From: Cylicocyclus nassatus
Lineage: Eukaryota; Nematoda; Chromadorea; Rhabditida; Strongylidae
Reading direction: 5' to 3'
DNA length: 64,000 nt
Assembly (NCBI GenBank): GCA_958299035.1
Contig: CATQJL010000223.1
Coordinates: forward strand, 83,588,753-83,652,752
Shown here: one piece after another, positions 43,591-54,019 of the stretch
How the letters are laid out: the number at the start of each line of letters is the position of its first letter
How positions within the stretch are numbered: the stretch's first letter is position 1
Notes under the pieces: generated by a model
What the model saw: the letters and a program-made list of their open reading frames with translations, nothing else
The model's database searches: none
Told to the model about the DNA's origin: nothing
Program-made: the position numbers and the translations under genes

Positions 43591-45366
43591 TAGGCCCGTA
43601 TGCACGTACATCCCCGGGGGGAGGGGATGTGCGTTTAACCATTGAAATGATCCCCGCTGGGGCTCCCCTCCCTTCCCCACGCGAACCCCCGTATGCAGAA
43701 AGACAATACCGGGGAGGGGATCCCCTGGGAGCAGGGGAGGGGAGCCTTCTTATGCAAAAAGAGAGATCGAGCGGGGAATTCATTTTGCTTCCGCTTTTTT
43801 GCAGTAATTATTCCTTTTTTCTTATAATTTGATAGCTACTCGCCTCCAATGTGTCTCGGCGATATTAAGTCGTTGCGGAATGCCGTATGTCGTGATTGCG
43901 GTCTCCGCACTAAAGAAATATTTCCTACATCCATTTCCAGCTGTTTTCATGGATGCTGCTCATTTTCGCCCATGCTGCCCATTTCAGCGTAAAGGTATTC
44001 AATAATGGAAGTCAAGGTGTATCTGCAGCGAATCGGTAGAAGACGTTATGCTGCCGAGATAAAAAAAGGGGGTGTGCCGCGGATATTCAAATCAGCATTT
44101 CTACACATAATTGAAGCTGCAAATCGTGCCAGCTTTCCATAAACGCTGTAGCTATCAGCTGTATATCGTCCTTTACCCCGGGGGAATGATTCCCAGCGGC
44201 CATCCCTGCTATGCACGAGGGGAACGCTGGGGAGGGGATTACCCCCCCCCCCCCTGGGGATCTCTACTTGGCATTAGGCAAATCTGCTACTTTCTAGTTT
44301 TTTTCCAAGCAGCTTATGTTAAGATAACAAAATAAAGGCAATATATCACATAATACGATGATTACAATGTGTTTAAATAGCCCATATGCTCAAAACTATT
44401 ATGTCATATGAAAAATGCGCGAATTTCTCGAATGATCAAGAACTCCAACAAATATTCGAAATCGACAGCTATTAATGCTCGGGTTTCTTCTCGAGAGGCG
44501 AATATAGAAGAGAGAGACAAAATTGCAAGCTACAGGTCGCTAAGAGAGCAAATCGGCTTTCAAAGAAAATCTCTCATCAAGTTGAACGAAATGCTTGGTA
44601 ATAACTGATTAAAACCAAAATATTGCTTCTTTGGCACGATCGACACCATCGAACCCCTACTCCGTTCCAGGGGATGTCGATCCCCTCCCCCGCATTGTTG
44701 AGCTCTATTCGTGCATATGGGGAGGGGAAGGGAAGGGATCATGGGATTCCCGTTGGGATTCGGCCGATCGATACCCCTGAAATCAACTACCGAATTTGTG
44801 GCAGCGAAATAATACCGCAAAGAAACGGCCCGCAAACACTGAAAGGAAAACGCAGAAACTACAAAACTGCACATCCATGAATTCTTCTATGAGAGAAGTA
44901 AGCCATAACATAATCGATGGGAAACTATAACGTGAAGATAGAATCACTACTTTGAAATCAACATTACTACTACGAAAGCACGTAAAGAGTAGAACAAATC
45001 CTTAAAACCAGTGACAGGGAAAAGAAGAAGTGACCAACGAAGAGAGATATAATGGGAGGGGTGGAAGGAGAAAAAGGAGAAGACGGAGAAAAGGAACAAA
45101 GACGTTGGAAATCACTATTCTTGTACGACTCATTCCAAAAGCCATTATTGCACACAAAAATTGGCTGAAAAAAGCTTTTTTGCCGAGGTCTTCTGGTAGC
45201 CGTGAGCCAGATGCGACTACCGCAATGACACCATCCCCGCTGTAGGTGCAGGGGAGGGGATCGCTCCCCTCCCCTCTGGGAAAGCGGAGTTCATGTGAGA
45301 GGATCGTTCCCCTGGGGATCCAGTTCCCCTCCTCCCCAGCGGGGATGTACGTGCATACGGGCCTTA
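43591..45366. mobile_element. Foldback element with G/C-rich GGGGAGGGGA blocks, ~1.8 kb
   Basis: AGGCCCGTATGCACGTACAT at 43591 pairs with ATGTACGTGCATACGGGCCT near 45365. Four internal blocks (43612-43745, 44175-44270, 44640-44765, 45228-45345) are rich in CCCCTCCCC/GGGGAGGGG, including an uninterrupted run of 13-14 C near 44247. Frames at 44408-44608 and 45030-45245 (the latter with GRGGRRKRRRRRKGTK) lie in the interior and have no domain I know. The class of the element is unknown. Confidence 0.7.
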
Positions 45367-45790
45367 AAGGTACTGTCCGGGCAAAAAGTCGATTTTGAGA
45401 TTTTGCGCTTACCTGGGCCTATTCGCTATGCTTTTTAAATACACTGAAGAGTGCGAAAACGGCGAAAAGGAGCTCTAATGTGCGAAGAGAATTAGCAGAT
45501 GGGCGGGATCTTCCCACTGCGAGCTCACCCTATCAGATCTGGAGCGAACTGCTCTTATTCCACTAGCCGTTCTGACATCCCACGGCCAAGCGCGAACGCG
45601 TGACTTGAAATCGGAACCGAGAAGATCGCTCCGGAAGCTGGTAGCGTGAAGTCGCAGACCCCGCTTACCTGCTGATTTCCCTCCTGCGTTAGAGTCCTTT
45701 TTCACAATTTTTGCGCTCTCCAGTGCGGGTTTTCGGATTCAACACAACGAATGGGCCCGGGTAGGCACAAAATCTCAAGACTGCGCATCA
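45367..45790. mobile_element. Short foldback element
   Basis: TTTTGAGATTTTGCGCTTAC and CTGGGCCTATTCG near 45391 pair with CGAATGGGCCCGGGTAGGC and ACAAAATCTCAAGA near 45748-45781. The minus ORF 45475-45705 inside has a protein-like but unassigned sequence; I treat it as chance. Confidence 0.5.
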
Positions 45791-45889
45791 ATTGCCATTA
45801 TTCTTTAGCCTTCTGGATGCGCTGAAACTAGGAATGTGCTAAAAATCTTCCAATAGTAATCTTGAAGTTCTCCGACCTTTGGGACAGCT

Positions 45890-46165
45890 CTGGCCGTATT
45901 CATCAACGAAAACTGAGGGTAAACCTTATCCTCATGAGTAGAGTTTACTCTCAGGGTTCATTGGCCGTATCCATCAACGTACCCCTGTCAATAGGATAAG
46001 GCTGACACCAGAAAGATTTTAACCCGTACCGATCAACGAACCTTAAGGGTAAATCTTACCCTTCAAGGGAAACCATACACCAAAGAGATTAAACCGTACA
46101 AGTTTACCCTGCACTGAGCAAGATTTGGTTTACTCTGACACTTCGCACGAACCTGAAGTGACCTC
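45890..46165. repeat. Irregular repeats of a GCCGTATYCATCAACG motif
   Basis: GGCCGTATTCATCAACG (45893), GGCCGTATCCATCAACG (45963) and CCGTACCGATCAACG (46025) recur with GGGTAAA.CTTACCCT palindromic segments between. This is probably a decayed MITE cluster. Confidence 0.5.
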
Positions 46166-46399
46166 TAGATGCACTACTTAGTCCTAGCAACACTGTTTTA
46201 ACAACAAACACATATTTATGGTTACTATTATACTATCTCAAGCTTCCTATGGCTTTTGGTTTCGTTTGATGTTATCATCAGGTATTATATCCGGACGAAT
46301 GTATGGTCAAAAAAAAGTTTTGAGTGAAGTACATGTCTAACTAAGCACTTTGATATAGTGAACATCAAGCTCATCAACTCGAGAAATTTCTCGTAATAT

Positions 46400-47737
46400 G
46401 GTCCTCCTGGGTGCGGTAACTTAGGAACCCGAACCCAGTGGGGGACGGAACTTAGGAACCCGAGCCTAATTAACTCGATTCGGGGAGTGCCTGCAGGTTA
46501 CAGCCATGCTCGCTGGCTCCGATTACCCACTAGGACGTAGCAACAATCTAAGCCCCGCCCCCTTGAGAGCCTGTTTGGAACCTAGCCAAGGAATGCTGAA
46601 AATCTCAATTGAATTTCAGGGCTGGCTCCAAGCCAAAAACCTTCAAAGTCATCGTACGAAGGTGAAATTAGGCTCAAAAGAAAGAGAAAAACCGTGCCAT
46701 CATCATAAAGCAGCTACTGAATTGAACTGATTGAACACAACATTTTCTTCGTTCAAAACTTTATTCAAGTGTTAAATACTGAGAAATTATTCAAAAAACC
46801 GTCAAGTTTCTCAAAAAAAAAATCATTTGAGTGCTAAATCCGAGCAAAAAACTAGAATAACATTAGAGAAATGACAGTTTAAAAACTTTTCAAGATTGAT
46901 AGTTATTTGCTGAAATGCTGAAATTTAGGCGAAAGACTAGAAAATCAATTGCGAAACGGCAGTTTATAGAATTCCAAAAATAAAAGTTTCTTTGTGTGCG
47001 GAAATCTGGGCAAAAGACTAGAATATCAAGAAATGAAAAATCAAGAACTTCACTAATGATACTGCTGTGTCTGTCACAGCAGTATCATTAGTGAAGTTCT
47101 TGATTTTTCATTTCTTAATATTCTAGTCTTTTGCCCAGACTTCTGCACACAAACAAACTTTTATTTTTGTGAATTTTATAAACTGTCGTTTCGCAATTGA
47201 TTTTCTAGTCTTTCGCCTAAATTTCAGCATTTAAATAACTATCAATCTTGAGAGTTTTTGAACTGTCATTTCTCGAATGATATTCTAGTATTTTGCCCGG
47301 ATTTAGCACTCAAATAAATTTTTTTCTGAAACTTGACGGTTTTTTGAATAATTTCTCAGTAATTTAACACTTGAATAAAGTTTTGAACCAAGAAAATGTT
47401 GTGTTCAATTAGTTCAATTCAGTAGCTGCTTTACGATGATGGCACGGTTTTTCTCTTTCGTTTGAGCCTAATTTCACCTTCGTACGATGACTTTGAAGGT
47501 TTTTGGCTTAGAGCCAGCCCTGAAATTCAATTGAGATTTTCAGCATTCCTTGGCTAGGTTCCAAACAGGCTCTCACGGGGGCGGGGCTTAGATTGTTGCT
47601 ACGTCCTAGTGAGTAATCGGAGCCAGCGAGCATGACTGTAACCTGCAGGCACTCCCCGAATCGAGCTAATTAGGCTCGGGTTCCTAAGTTCCGTCCCCCA
47701 TTAGGTTCGGGTTCCTAAGTTCCGTCCCCCGGTCCTC
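46400..47737. mobile_element. Near-perfect 1.3-kb hairpin (foldback) element
   Basis: Both arms are about 650 bp and pair from GGTCCTCC at the edges to a 5-base loop at 47070-47074. The innermost 19 bp stem is perfect (CACTAATGATACTGCTGTG at 47051-47069 with its complement at 47075-47093). The outer arm carries GGGGACGGAACTTAGGAACC-type repeats twice in each end. There are only scattered mismatches and small indels. It has no coding capacity; the 74-codon frame at 46506 is a frame of the arm. Confidence 0.9.
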
Positions 47738-48284
47738 CTCCCTCCTCCCTCCTTCTCTCCCGTCGCAGTAGCGAATTGCCGATCCACTGCCTTCAATTCT
47801 CTGCATTATCTACGCGCGTACTATTTGCTCGTGGCACAAAAAGCTGATCTGTAGTTTGTCACAAAGATCAGAAGGTCATAACTTTTTATGATAAGGTTCT
47901 TTTGAAAAAATCATGAAAGCCAGTTCGTTAAACGGTTTCCAATTTGTGGAAATCTCAAGTCATAGTGGAGATCTGGATCGGTGGATCGGAATGCATATCA
48001 TTAGATGCACCTGTTTGAGTTAATTCCAGATAAACTTCCGCATACCTACTGAGTGGCTTATTAAAAGAACTCACGAGAATCTGAGAGTTCAAATAAGGCA
48101 AACTTTCAGTGTCATTCCCTCGATGACCACTCATTCCAAAACACTTGTTTTTGTTTCCAAAATGCGTGCATTTGTAGTCGATCACTCAGCAAGCCAAGTA
48201 CGCTATTCTAAGGCGGAGTTCGGAGCGCGATACGCATTAAAATCCCAATGACTTCAAACTTTTGACCGTTCACAACTTCTTCTG
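47738..48284. other. No gene recognised
   Basis: Starts with a CTCC-rich stretch. CATATCATTAGATGCACC near 47994 is related to the foldback at 39337-39968. The minus frame 47955-48185 is unsupported. Confidence 0.4.
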
Positions 48285-49164
48285 GAAGTCAATTATCAGA
48301 TATGGAAGGTAGCTATGAAATCAGGTTGTCGAAACGTATCCAATGATTTATTTTTGACCCAAATCGCTACTGCAGCATGGGATCCTTCTTCTGCAAAAAT
48401 TTTAAAAACTCGCTAGCTCGTCATACTAGAAGGTCAGTAGAATCGTACATCGTAATCTTCGTCTAGTGTGCTTCAGTGATTGTGCTTATAGTACAGAAAA
48501 AATGCATAAAGGTTGTGATACTTTTCCAGCTCGAAATTTTTGAATGTAAAATGAAAATGAATGAAAATCGCGGCGAATTAAATCGCGACGATCAAATCGC
48601 ATGAACTCTGCCCGAGGCCATACAAATTTTCTCATCATTGTCCATTTGCCGATTTGATGATTACCCTTGCTGTTTTTGTTGCACGCGATACCTCTTCCAA
48701 ACTTTTCTTACGGTGATTTTGGTATAATGTCCTCCCTCCACTAGACGCTTAGTGGACGTATTCGTGTTCGAACTGAAGCATGCCTGCAGTGGCAGACCAC
48801 GCGCCTCAAATCCGTTTCAAGCTCATGCAGTATTCCTTTGTTTTTTCTACAGTGGCGTTTGTAATCAGAATTGACGAGTTTGTTGTTGTTTAGCTATACT
48901 TCACACTACTATGCTCGTTTTTCTAGCTCCATTTTCATGTGAGGTTGGGAAACGATGCATATGAGGAGTTCTTGGCACAAAGTTCATTGAAGTAACACTT
49001 TAGTTTAAATGGCATGAAATGTCGGAAAAACAAAAAATATGCTTGAGAATGAACTTAGGGCCAAAGTGCCCAGCTCTGCCCCAAACGGCATACTTTAGTT
49101 TGAATTCGAATTCGTCCACCAGGTGTCTAGTGGGGAACGATTATGGAAACCACTGTTTCAGACT
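48285..49164 (+). repeat. Upstream part of the secreted-gene unit, copy 4
   Basis: 48290-48500 (CAGATATGGAAGGTAGC, CAGCATGGGATCCTTCTTC) matches 38575-38790, and CATTGTCCATTTGCCGATTT near 48638 matches 38923. A half MITE of the GGCCTCGGGC family (48505-48626) is inserted. TTTTCTTACGG near 48705 is the empty site of the right-arm MITE. The segment ends at the CACTGTTTCAG acceptor before the gene. Confidence 0.65.
49151..49161 (+). promoter_or_regulatory. Possible trans-splice or 5'-UTR acceptor before copy 4
   Basis: CACTGTTTCAG stands 3 bp before the ATG at 49165 and matches the C. elegans-type TTTCAG acceptor consensus. The same element precedes the paralogues at 22563 and 33459 (minus). Confidence 0.5.
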
Positions 49165-49452
49165 ATGAAGTGTAGCCTGATGCTCTACGCCATCGCCACG
49201 CTCTGCACCTTACTCACTGTGCACGCCTGGACCTGGGATAGTCGTGATCATTATTATGGTCCACGACCGTGGAGTCCACCGTTCAGACCAATTCAGCCAG
49301 ATGCTCCACCGTGGTGGCAGAAAGTGCCATGGATGCCGAAGACCCCACGCCCACAATATCCATCGTATGGACCGTATCCACAACCGCAACCGCCACAGGG
49401 GTACCGGCCGCTTCAACCAAGTCCAGGATCGGCTTTTCAAAGATACGGGTAG
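49165..49452 (+). CDS. Secreted proline-rich peptide precursor, 95 aa (family copy 4, intact)
   Basis: The ATG at 49165 is chosen by alignment with the copies at 33459 and 39262; an upstream in-frame ATG at 49123 lies before the acceptor. Residues 1-21 are a signal peptide ending in LLTVHA. The mature peptide is about 74 residues: WTWDSRDHYYGPRPWSPP, then RPIQPDAPPWWQK, YPSYGPYPQPQPPQGYRP and LQPSPGSAFQRYG at the end. It is Pro/Tyr/Trp-rich, unlike copy 2, which has more Gln, His and Arg. The shared pieces are SRD, PPF.P.QP, GPYPQPQ.PQ and GSAFQ.Y. Copy 2 is longer by an Arg-rich tail; here a stop follows RYG and the homologous continuation is out of frame. AATAAA is at 49620. It is secreted; its role is unknown. 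Confidence 0.75.
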   Translation: MKCSLMLYAIATLCTLLTVHAWTWDSRDHYYGPRPWSPPFRPIQPDAPPWWQKVPWMPKTPRPQYPSYGPYPQPQPPQGYRPLQPSPGSAFQRYG

Positions 49453-49619
49453 AGGACTATATGTCGCCGAAGTGGGAGAGAGTCCCGCGAGGTCAATGCA
49501 GCGATGCTCAGCCTGTGCTTGTATTAATATATGTAAGTACTTGTTGCAGATGTCCGGCGGGACCTCCCAATTCCGGTGACATATATTTCCCTCCCCCACA
49601 GATACTGATCGTAGTATCG

Positions 49620-49625
49620 AATAAA
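49620..49625 (+). terminator. Polyadenylation signal AATAAA
   Basis: The signal lies about 170 bp after the stop of copy 4 in TACTGATCG.AGT.TCGAATAAA context. The same context with AATAAA occurs at 40935 and, on the minus strand, at 33049-33044. Confidence 0.55.
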
Positions 49626-49689
49626 GATGGCTTGATAGAATGATTGACTGGCTAAATGTGACTCTCCAATCCATACAAGTGAGAGAAAA

Positions 49690-50965
49690 GCAATGTTTAC
49701 AGTAACTTTTTTATGCCAAATCCACCTGACTTGAGCGAGCCAGTAATGATTACTACATGAAAACTAGATAACTGAAGAACAAACCATTTCAAAGTGGTCA
49801 CTGTAGAAATGCTCGACTAAATAGTAAGGATATTTTGAGAATATGTTGCAATTGCGATATCTGCTTGAAAGCCGTCCAAGTCCGAAGATGGTGAGATTCT
49901 GATGCAGTACTATAGCAAGGCCCTTAACTACCCTAATTTCACGAATACAACACGCACCTGTTTTTTTTTTAAACTCGACCAGCCTGAGTAAATCAAGAAA
50001 TTTTACAACAAATGGATCCTCAACTCGCTGCTGAAAGAAATTTTGTAAGAGAGCGAACATTTTGCGCGGCACTGTGGTGCACGTGAGCTACTTGCACGAA
50101 AAAAAAAATGGAAAGCTGTGTCTTGTGTTTATGAAATTAGAGGGAGTAGATTCTAGAACACGCTGTTAAAAGGCTATTCCAAAGCATGAAAATAGCTTCA
50201 GAAAGTGCTGAATAACGGCAGTTGTAGGGAGGAGCCAATGGGCTAGGTTTGAAGAGTTCAAGTTATGTATAGTCTAGCATCTCGTGCCCAGCTTCAAACA
50301 CCGAGTGTGGGGAGGTTAAAACATTTGGTTCCGAAGCGCTTGTCACAGTCGAATGAAGCAATTTTTCGGAACATATTTTTTAGACTTTTGAAGGCATGCT
50401 TAGCTAAAGTATATTCCGCAAACGACAAAAGTTGACAAAGAAATTTTGGAACCAAGTGATCACTTATGATCTCTCGCGACAACCGCTTGCCTGTGCTGGC
50501 GTTCAAGTTTTGCTTGGCTTGTATATCTGAATTTATAATAAGAATTTGATTTGCTCCGCATCTACCTACACATCTAAAGAAAAACACAGGGAAAAGGTTG
50601 ATTAGGTGTAGTTCATCTCTTGCCAAATCGACTGAATAATCGAATGTTGAAAAGCATAAAGCTTACAAGTTTCTCTCCTTTCACATATTCATCTTGGCGC
50701 ACTAATAAAAGCCAAAATTTCCTGCAATCACCAGTATTCCCGTGCTCGTGTTGTTTTTGACAATGCTCAGTATCTCACCAAGATCATGTGTAGCGCTCTG
50801 AAGGACCATAAGTGGACTTCCAGGCTTCGCTTTCCCAGACTATTGATTCTGTTCCATATTATTACACATGCCGCGTAAAGACCACTTGCCCATGGAGGCT
50901 GCCCGAAGGAATTTCGTTGTTTGCAGTTTGCGTTGTCTCAAAGTTCCAATTATTTACTGACAAGA
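49690..50965. other. Two minus-strand ORFs without support
   Basis: Frames at 49764-50072 (103 codons) and 50294-50626 (111 codons) on the minus strand have protein-like stretches (for example FFQQRVEDPFVVKFLDLLRL). They could be exons of one gene, but no phase-consistent junction, domain or paralogue is visible. I leave them as candidates only. Confidence 0.3.
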
Positions 50966-51130
50966 ATGGTCGGAATTCGATGGCCATTCCAAGTTAGCTG
51001 CAAATCATTGAATGTAGCATTGCTGGTTATCTGTTTTCTGTATAGGATAAACGCCTTTGTGGACGAAGTTTTGAAGTTCTATTGCAAGAAAATCGTATCA
51101 AACCGCAGAATTAGGCAATTATTGAGCTGA
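50966..51130 (+). other. Weak candidate for a signal-anchor exon
   Basis: The frame starting MVGIRWPFQ contains LNVALLVICFLYR, which resembles the RWRF...ALLVIVYLRR N-terminus of the methyltransferase at 13733. It lies 2.1 kb upstream of exon 2 of the second methyltransferase copy and could be its lost first exon. A phase-0 donor (CCAA|GTTAGC at 51000) exists but would exclude the hydrophobic part, so the link is unproven. Confidence 0.25.
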
Positions 51131-51482
51131 GCATAGCCCTTATAAAGTAACTTAGCTGCATACTACGACCCACATGAAGCGGGTAGTATGTTAGTAGTCG
51201 ATGCAAGGTTGCTCTATTTAGTAGCGGCGGTCTAAAGTTTCCACTACATCGTTTTCTTCAGAGGCGTACGTGGTACGAGGTTTAGAATTTTAAGCCTAAT
51301 TTTGCGAGTTTCTTCCTCCGTCCTCAGCTGCCTCGGTATTACTTCAGAACAGCAAAAACAAAAATCAAATAGCGTGAGAGATGTGGCGACTTGAGGATTA
51401 TGGTATAGCCTAATGTACAAGGCGTATGGCAGGCTCTTTTCAGTACAATGTAAAAAGAGTGGTTCAGTGGTAATGTTTACCA
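51131..51482. other. No gene recognised
   Basis: The 159-codon minus frame 51244-51723 and the 123-codon plus frame 51413-51784 overlap and extend into the repeat starting at 51483. No domain is visible. Confidence 0.4.
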
Positions 51483-52308
51483 GGGTATGCCACAAGGTGC
51501 TCGGAAGAACACGAAACGAACAGTGCGGGGCTACGCGCCCCGCCCCCCCCCCCCATGCAAGAAAGGGAGCCGCCATCGGCAGGGGTGCTGGCGTGGCCAG
51601 AACGAGAGATGAACTCAACTCGTCCACCGTTGGCGCGCAGGACTTGTGTGGCCGCACTCCAGTGCCACTAATACTAATGAAGATTGTCACACATTCCATT
51701 ATTCGATCTGATTTAGTGTTCATTCACTCGCATAGCGGTACAAAAGGCGTAAAATCTATCACTTGGGAACAACTTTGTTTATAGTTTCGGCTCCATGTGG
51801 TTTTTGCCCACATTTTACTTCAACACTTGGACAAAGCGCAGAAATTTTATCATCAAGATGTCAACAGTTTACATATATTTGTAGGTCACTTCACAGTCAA
51901 TACCACAATTTGTATGTGCCATATCTAAAAAAAAGACTCATGGAAAGTTGCAAGACCTAACCGCCAACCCATAACAACCATCTAAAGATTTTGCGAGCTT
52001 CATCGTAAGGATGCGACAGCATCTCAAAGAACCTTTTTGGCCTTACGCGCTTTGAAGCTCGCGCCCCCCTCACCCGCCCTCGAGGATGGGCCGCGAAACT
52101 TTTGAAAGTCACTTATATGGGTTATAAAAATGTGCAAGTGACTTATTTATACTTGTAAACAACTAAAATGATTTTTAAAATTCTTTAAAAATCCAATTTA
52201 GCCTTACAAACTTTTTCCAGATGTTAGGGGTTGGGAACTTACAAAAATTTTGAGAAGCACCCCCTACTCCTTCCCCCCCCCCCCGAATGGAAATCCTGGG
52301 TATGCCAC
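51483..52308. repeat. Repeat bounded by direct GGGTATGCCAC copies
   Basis: GGGTATGCCAC stands at 51483-51493 and 52298-52308 in the same orientation. 52115-52310 (ATATGGGTTATAAAAATGTG, TTATACTTGTAAACAACTAA) is repeated at 57225-57420 inside the second methyltransferase gene. Two long C runs (51541-51553, 52267-52284) are present. Class unknown. Confidence 0.5.
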
Positions 52309-52650
52309 TGCCATGAGCTACATCTTTGTGCAGGAATTTCCTCGAAGGCTCAGGTAAAGCTTGATAAACTTACATTTACGTAACCAACCCTTTCCTGGGC
52401 CGTATTCGCAAACTAAGAGATTTTTGAGCATTTTCTTGGGCTGAAGTACTTAACTCGGCATAGTGGTGATACGGAATTTTGCGTAACAGAAGCTAAGAGA
52501 GTCCGCCTAACGCGCAATTTTGAGTTCCACTCAAAGAATTTGCTCCATTCTTGTATGGTGGACTTCCATGCAGGTAGCATGCGCTGTGCAAAATTAGGGC
52601 TCAGGACATTTTGTGTAACATGCTCTACCTATTTCGTAAGAGACACACAC
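52309..52650. repeat. Interspersed repeat, copy 1 (GCCGTATTCGCAAACTAAG family)
   Basis: GAGCTACATCTTTGTGCA, GGCCGTATTCGCAAAC, TTTTCTTGGGCTGAAGT and GGACTTCCATGCAGGTAGCA occur in this order. The same order recurs at 63552-64000, where the window ends. Confidence 0.75.
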
Positions 52651-53629
52651 AGAGTCACGTAAACAACCTGAGCCCTATAACTTATGATCCTCTCCGCGCT
52701 ATCGCCTATTTTTGTGAATCACGGAATCAGGCAAGATAATGATAAGTATCGAACTCTAATCAGAGATACCGGTAAACAGTTTCACTTCTAGTGCTGCTAA
52801 AGTACGCGCCTATGCTATTCAACTGGTTATTTATAATTCACTCAGTCAGTGAATCGTTGCAAGATCGTTTGTATATGGAATATGGAACAACAAGGCATTC
52901 ATTCCATATACCAATATGCCTTACAACTTTACGCGACCTTCCTCTTCATCTGCTCTCTCCTGCCTTGCTTTCTTATCATGAGATGACGATAACCAAAGAA
53001 TTCAAAAACGATGTTTTGCACGGCTGAGAAAGCTTTTCCTAGCTCAGTTCAATCATTTGGCATAGGCCAACAAAAATCTTAGCGAAAAAACGAGAATATC
53101 GGAAAAGAAGTTTATTTGAGCGTTTCGGATAATTTGCAACGCGCTCTTCCAAAAATCAAATTCTAAGTCCCATTTCTCCGCCTAGACATCAGTAACAAAA
53201 ACAGCTGTCTTGAAAAATTCCAATATTAACTGTAAAATCTATGCATTTCTGTTCAGATTTTACGAGTTTCGACCGAAGCATATCCTTATCTCTCGAGAAA
53301 TGAAAATAATGGAACAATGGATCAAGACCTATTGATCAAACTGTTCAAGGAAAAGTATGGCTCGAAGAGGGTGCTGTAAGTACGACACTATGAAAACAAT
53401 TTGACTCATAGAGCAGGGACATGAGCAGAAACAAAGCGAGCTGTACCCACATTGTCGTCGATCTCAAGAAAAATGAGTACCCTTCCTTGGCTCATACAAT
53501 TTCCTAGTGGCCAACAATTGCAGACAACTTTCGTCTAGTATCGTACTCTTTCCAAGGGAAATAGTCACCGTTGAGTACGCTACTGAATGTGAGGGAGAGC
53601 ACAGGGGATGGTAAGAATAATTCATTCAA

Positions 53630-54019
53630 AGGCAGCGTCCAGGCAGAAATTCGACTTCCATTTTTTTGCCTTATCCAGGCCTTTTCATGGCGCTAATTCC
53701 AAATATAGTGCCGAAATGCGTAATATTTCAAAAAACCGCATTTTTGAGACAATTTTGGGGAAGCGTGAACGAATGGAAAGACACTACGTGTTCGACTGTG
53801 TTTGTCACTTAAAAACACGTCAAGGGCTAAGGAGAATGCGTTCAAGGGGGCGGGCTGTGCGAGGCAGTGGGCGTGGGTCCTCGAGGCTTGGCGTTTTCTG
53901 CGCTTTCTCCTTTTACAGGGGTGTTCAAGAGTCGGATTTGCGCGATAGTTCTAGATCAAGGTCCTAGTACTAGGATATGATAGTAACCAAATGTGTTTAG
54001 ATCTGTCTAGGCGCTGCCT
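53630..54019. mobile_element. TTAA-type MITE (piggyBac-like target), copy 2, in a methyltransferase intron
   Basis: AGGCAGCGTCCAGGCAGA at left pairs with GATCTGTCTAGGCGCTGCCT at right. The right flank is TTAA (54020-54023); the left reads TCAA, so one base has changed. It shares its interior with 11331-11647. A 119-codon frame inside (53608-53967) is not a gene. Confidence 0.8.

Noticed and set aside
44408..45245. Two ORFs inside the G-rich foldback, considered as captured host gene pieces
   Set aside because: Composition is low-complexity and there is no recognised domain or junction; kept only as a remark in the element entry.
49210..49674. 154-codon minus-strand ORF and two further plus frames over 49244-49643
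   Set aside because: They overlap the secreted-gene copy 4 in other frames, whose signal peptide and paralogues support the chosen frame.
50966..51130. First exon of the second methyltransferase copy
   Set aside because: The hydrophobic stretch resembles the anchor of the first copy, but no donor after it gives a phase-consistent junction to 53257; left as a weak candidate.
51244..51723. 159-codon minus ORF, one of the longest single frames outside the LINEs
   Set aside because: It spans a C homopolymer and part of an interspersed repeat, has no domain and has no splice support.
53608..53967. 119-codon plus ORF
   Set aside because: It falls inside the TTAA MITE in a methyltransferase intron and is not open in the sister MITE at 11331-11647.
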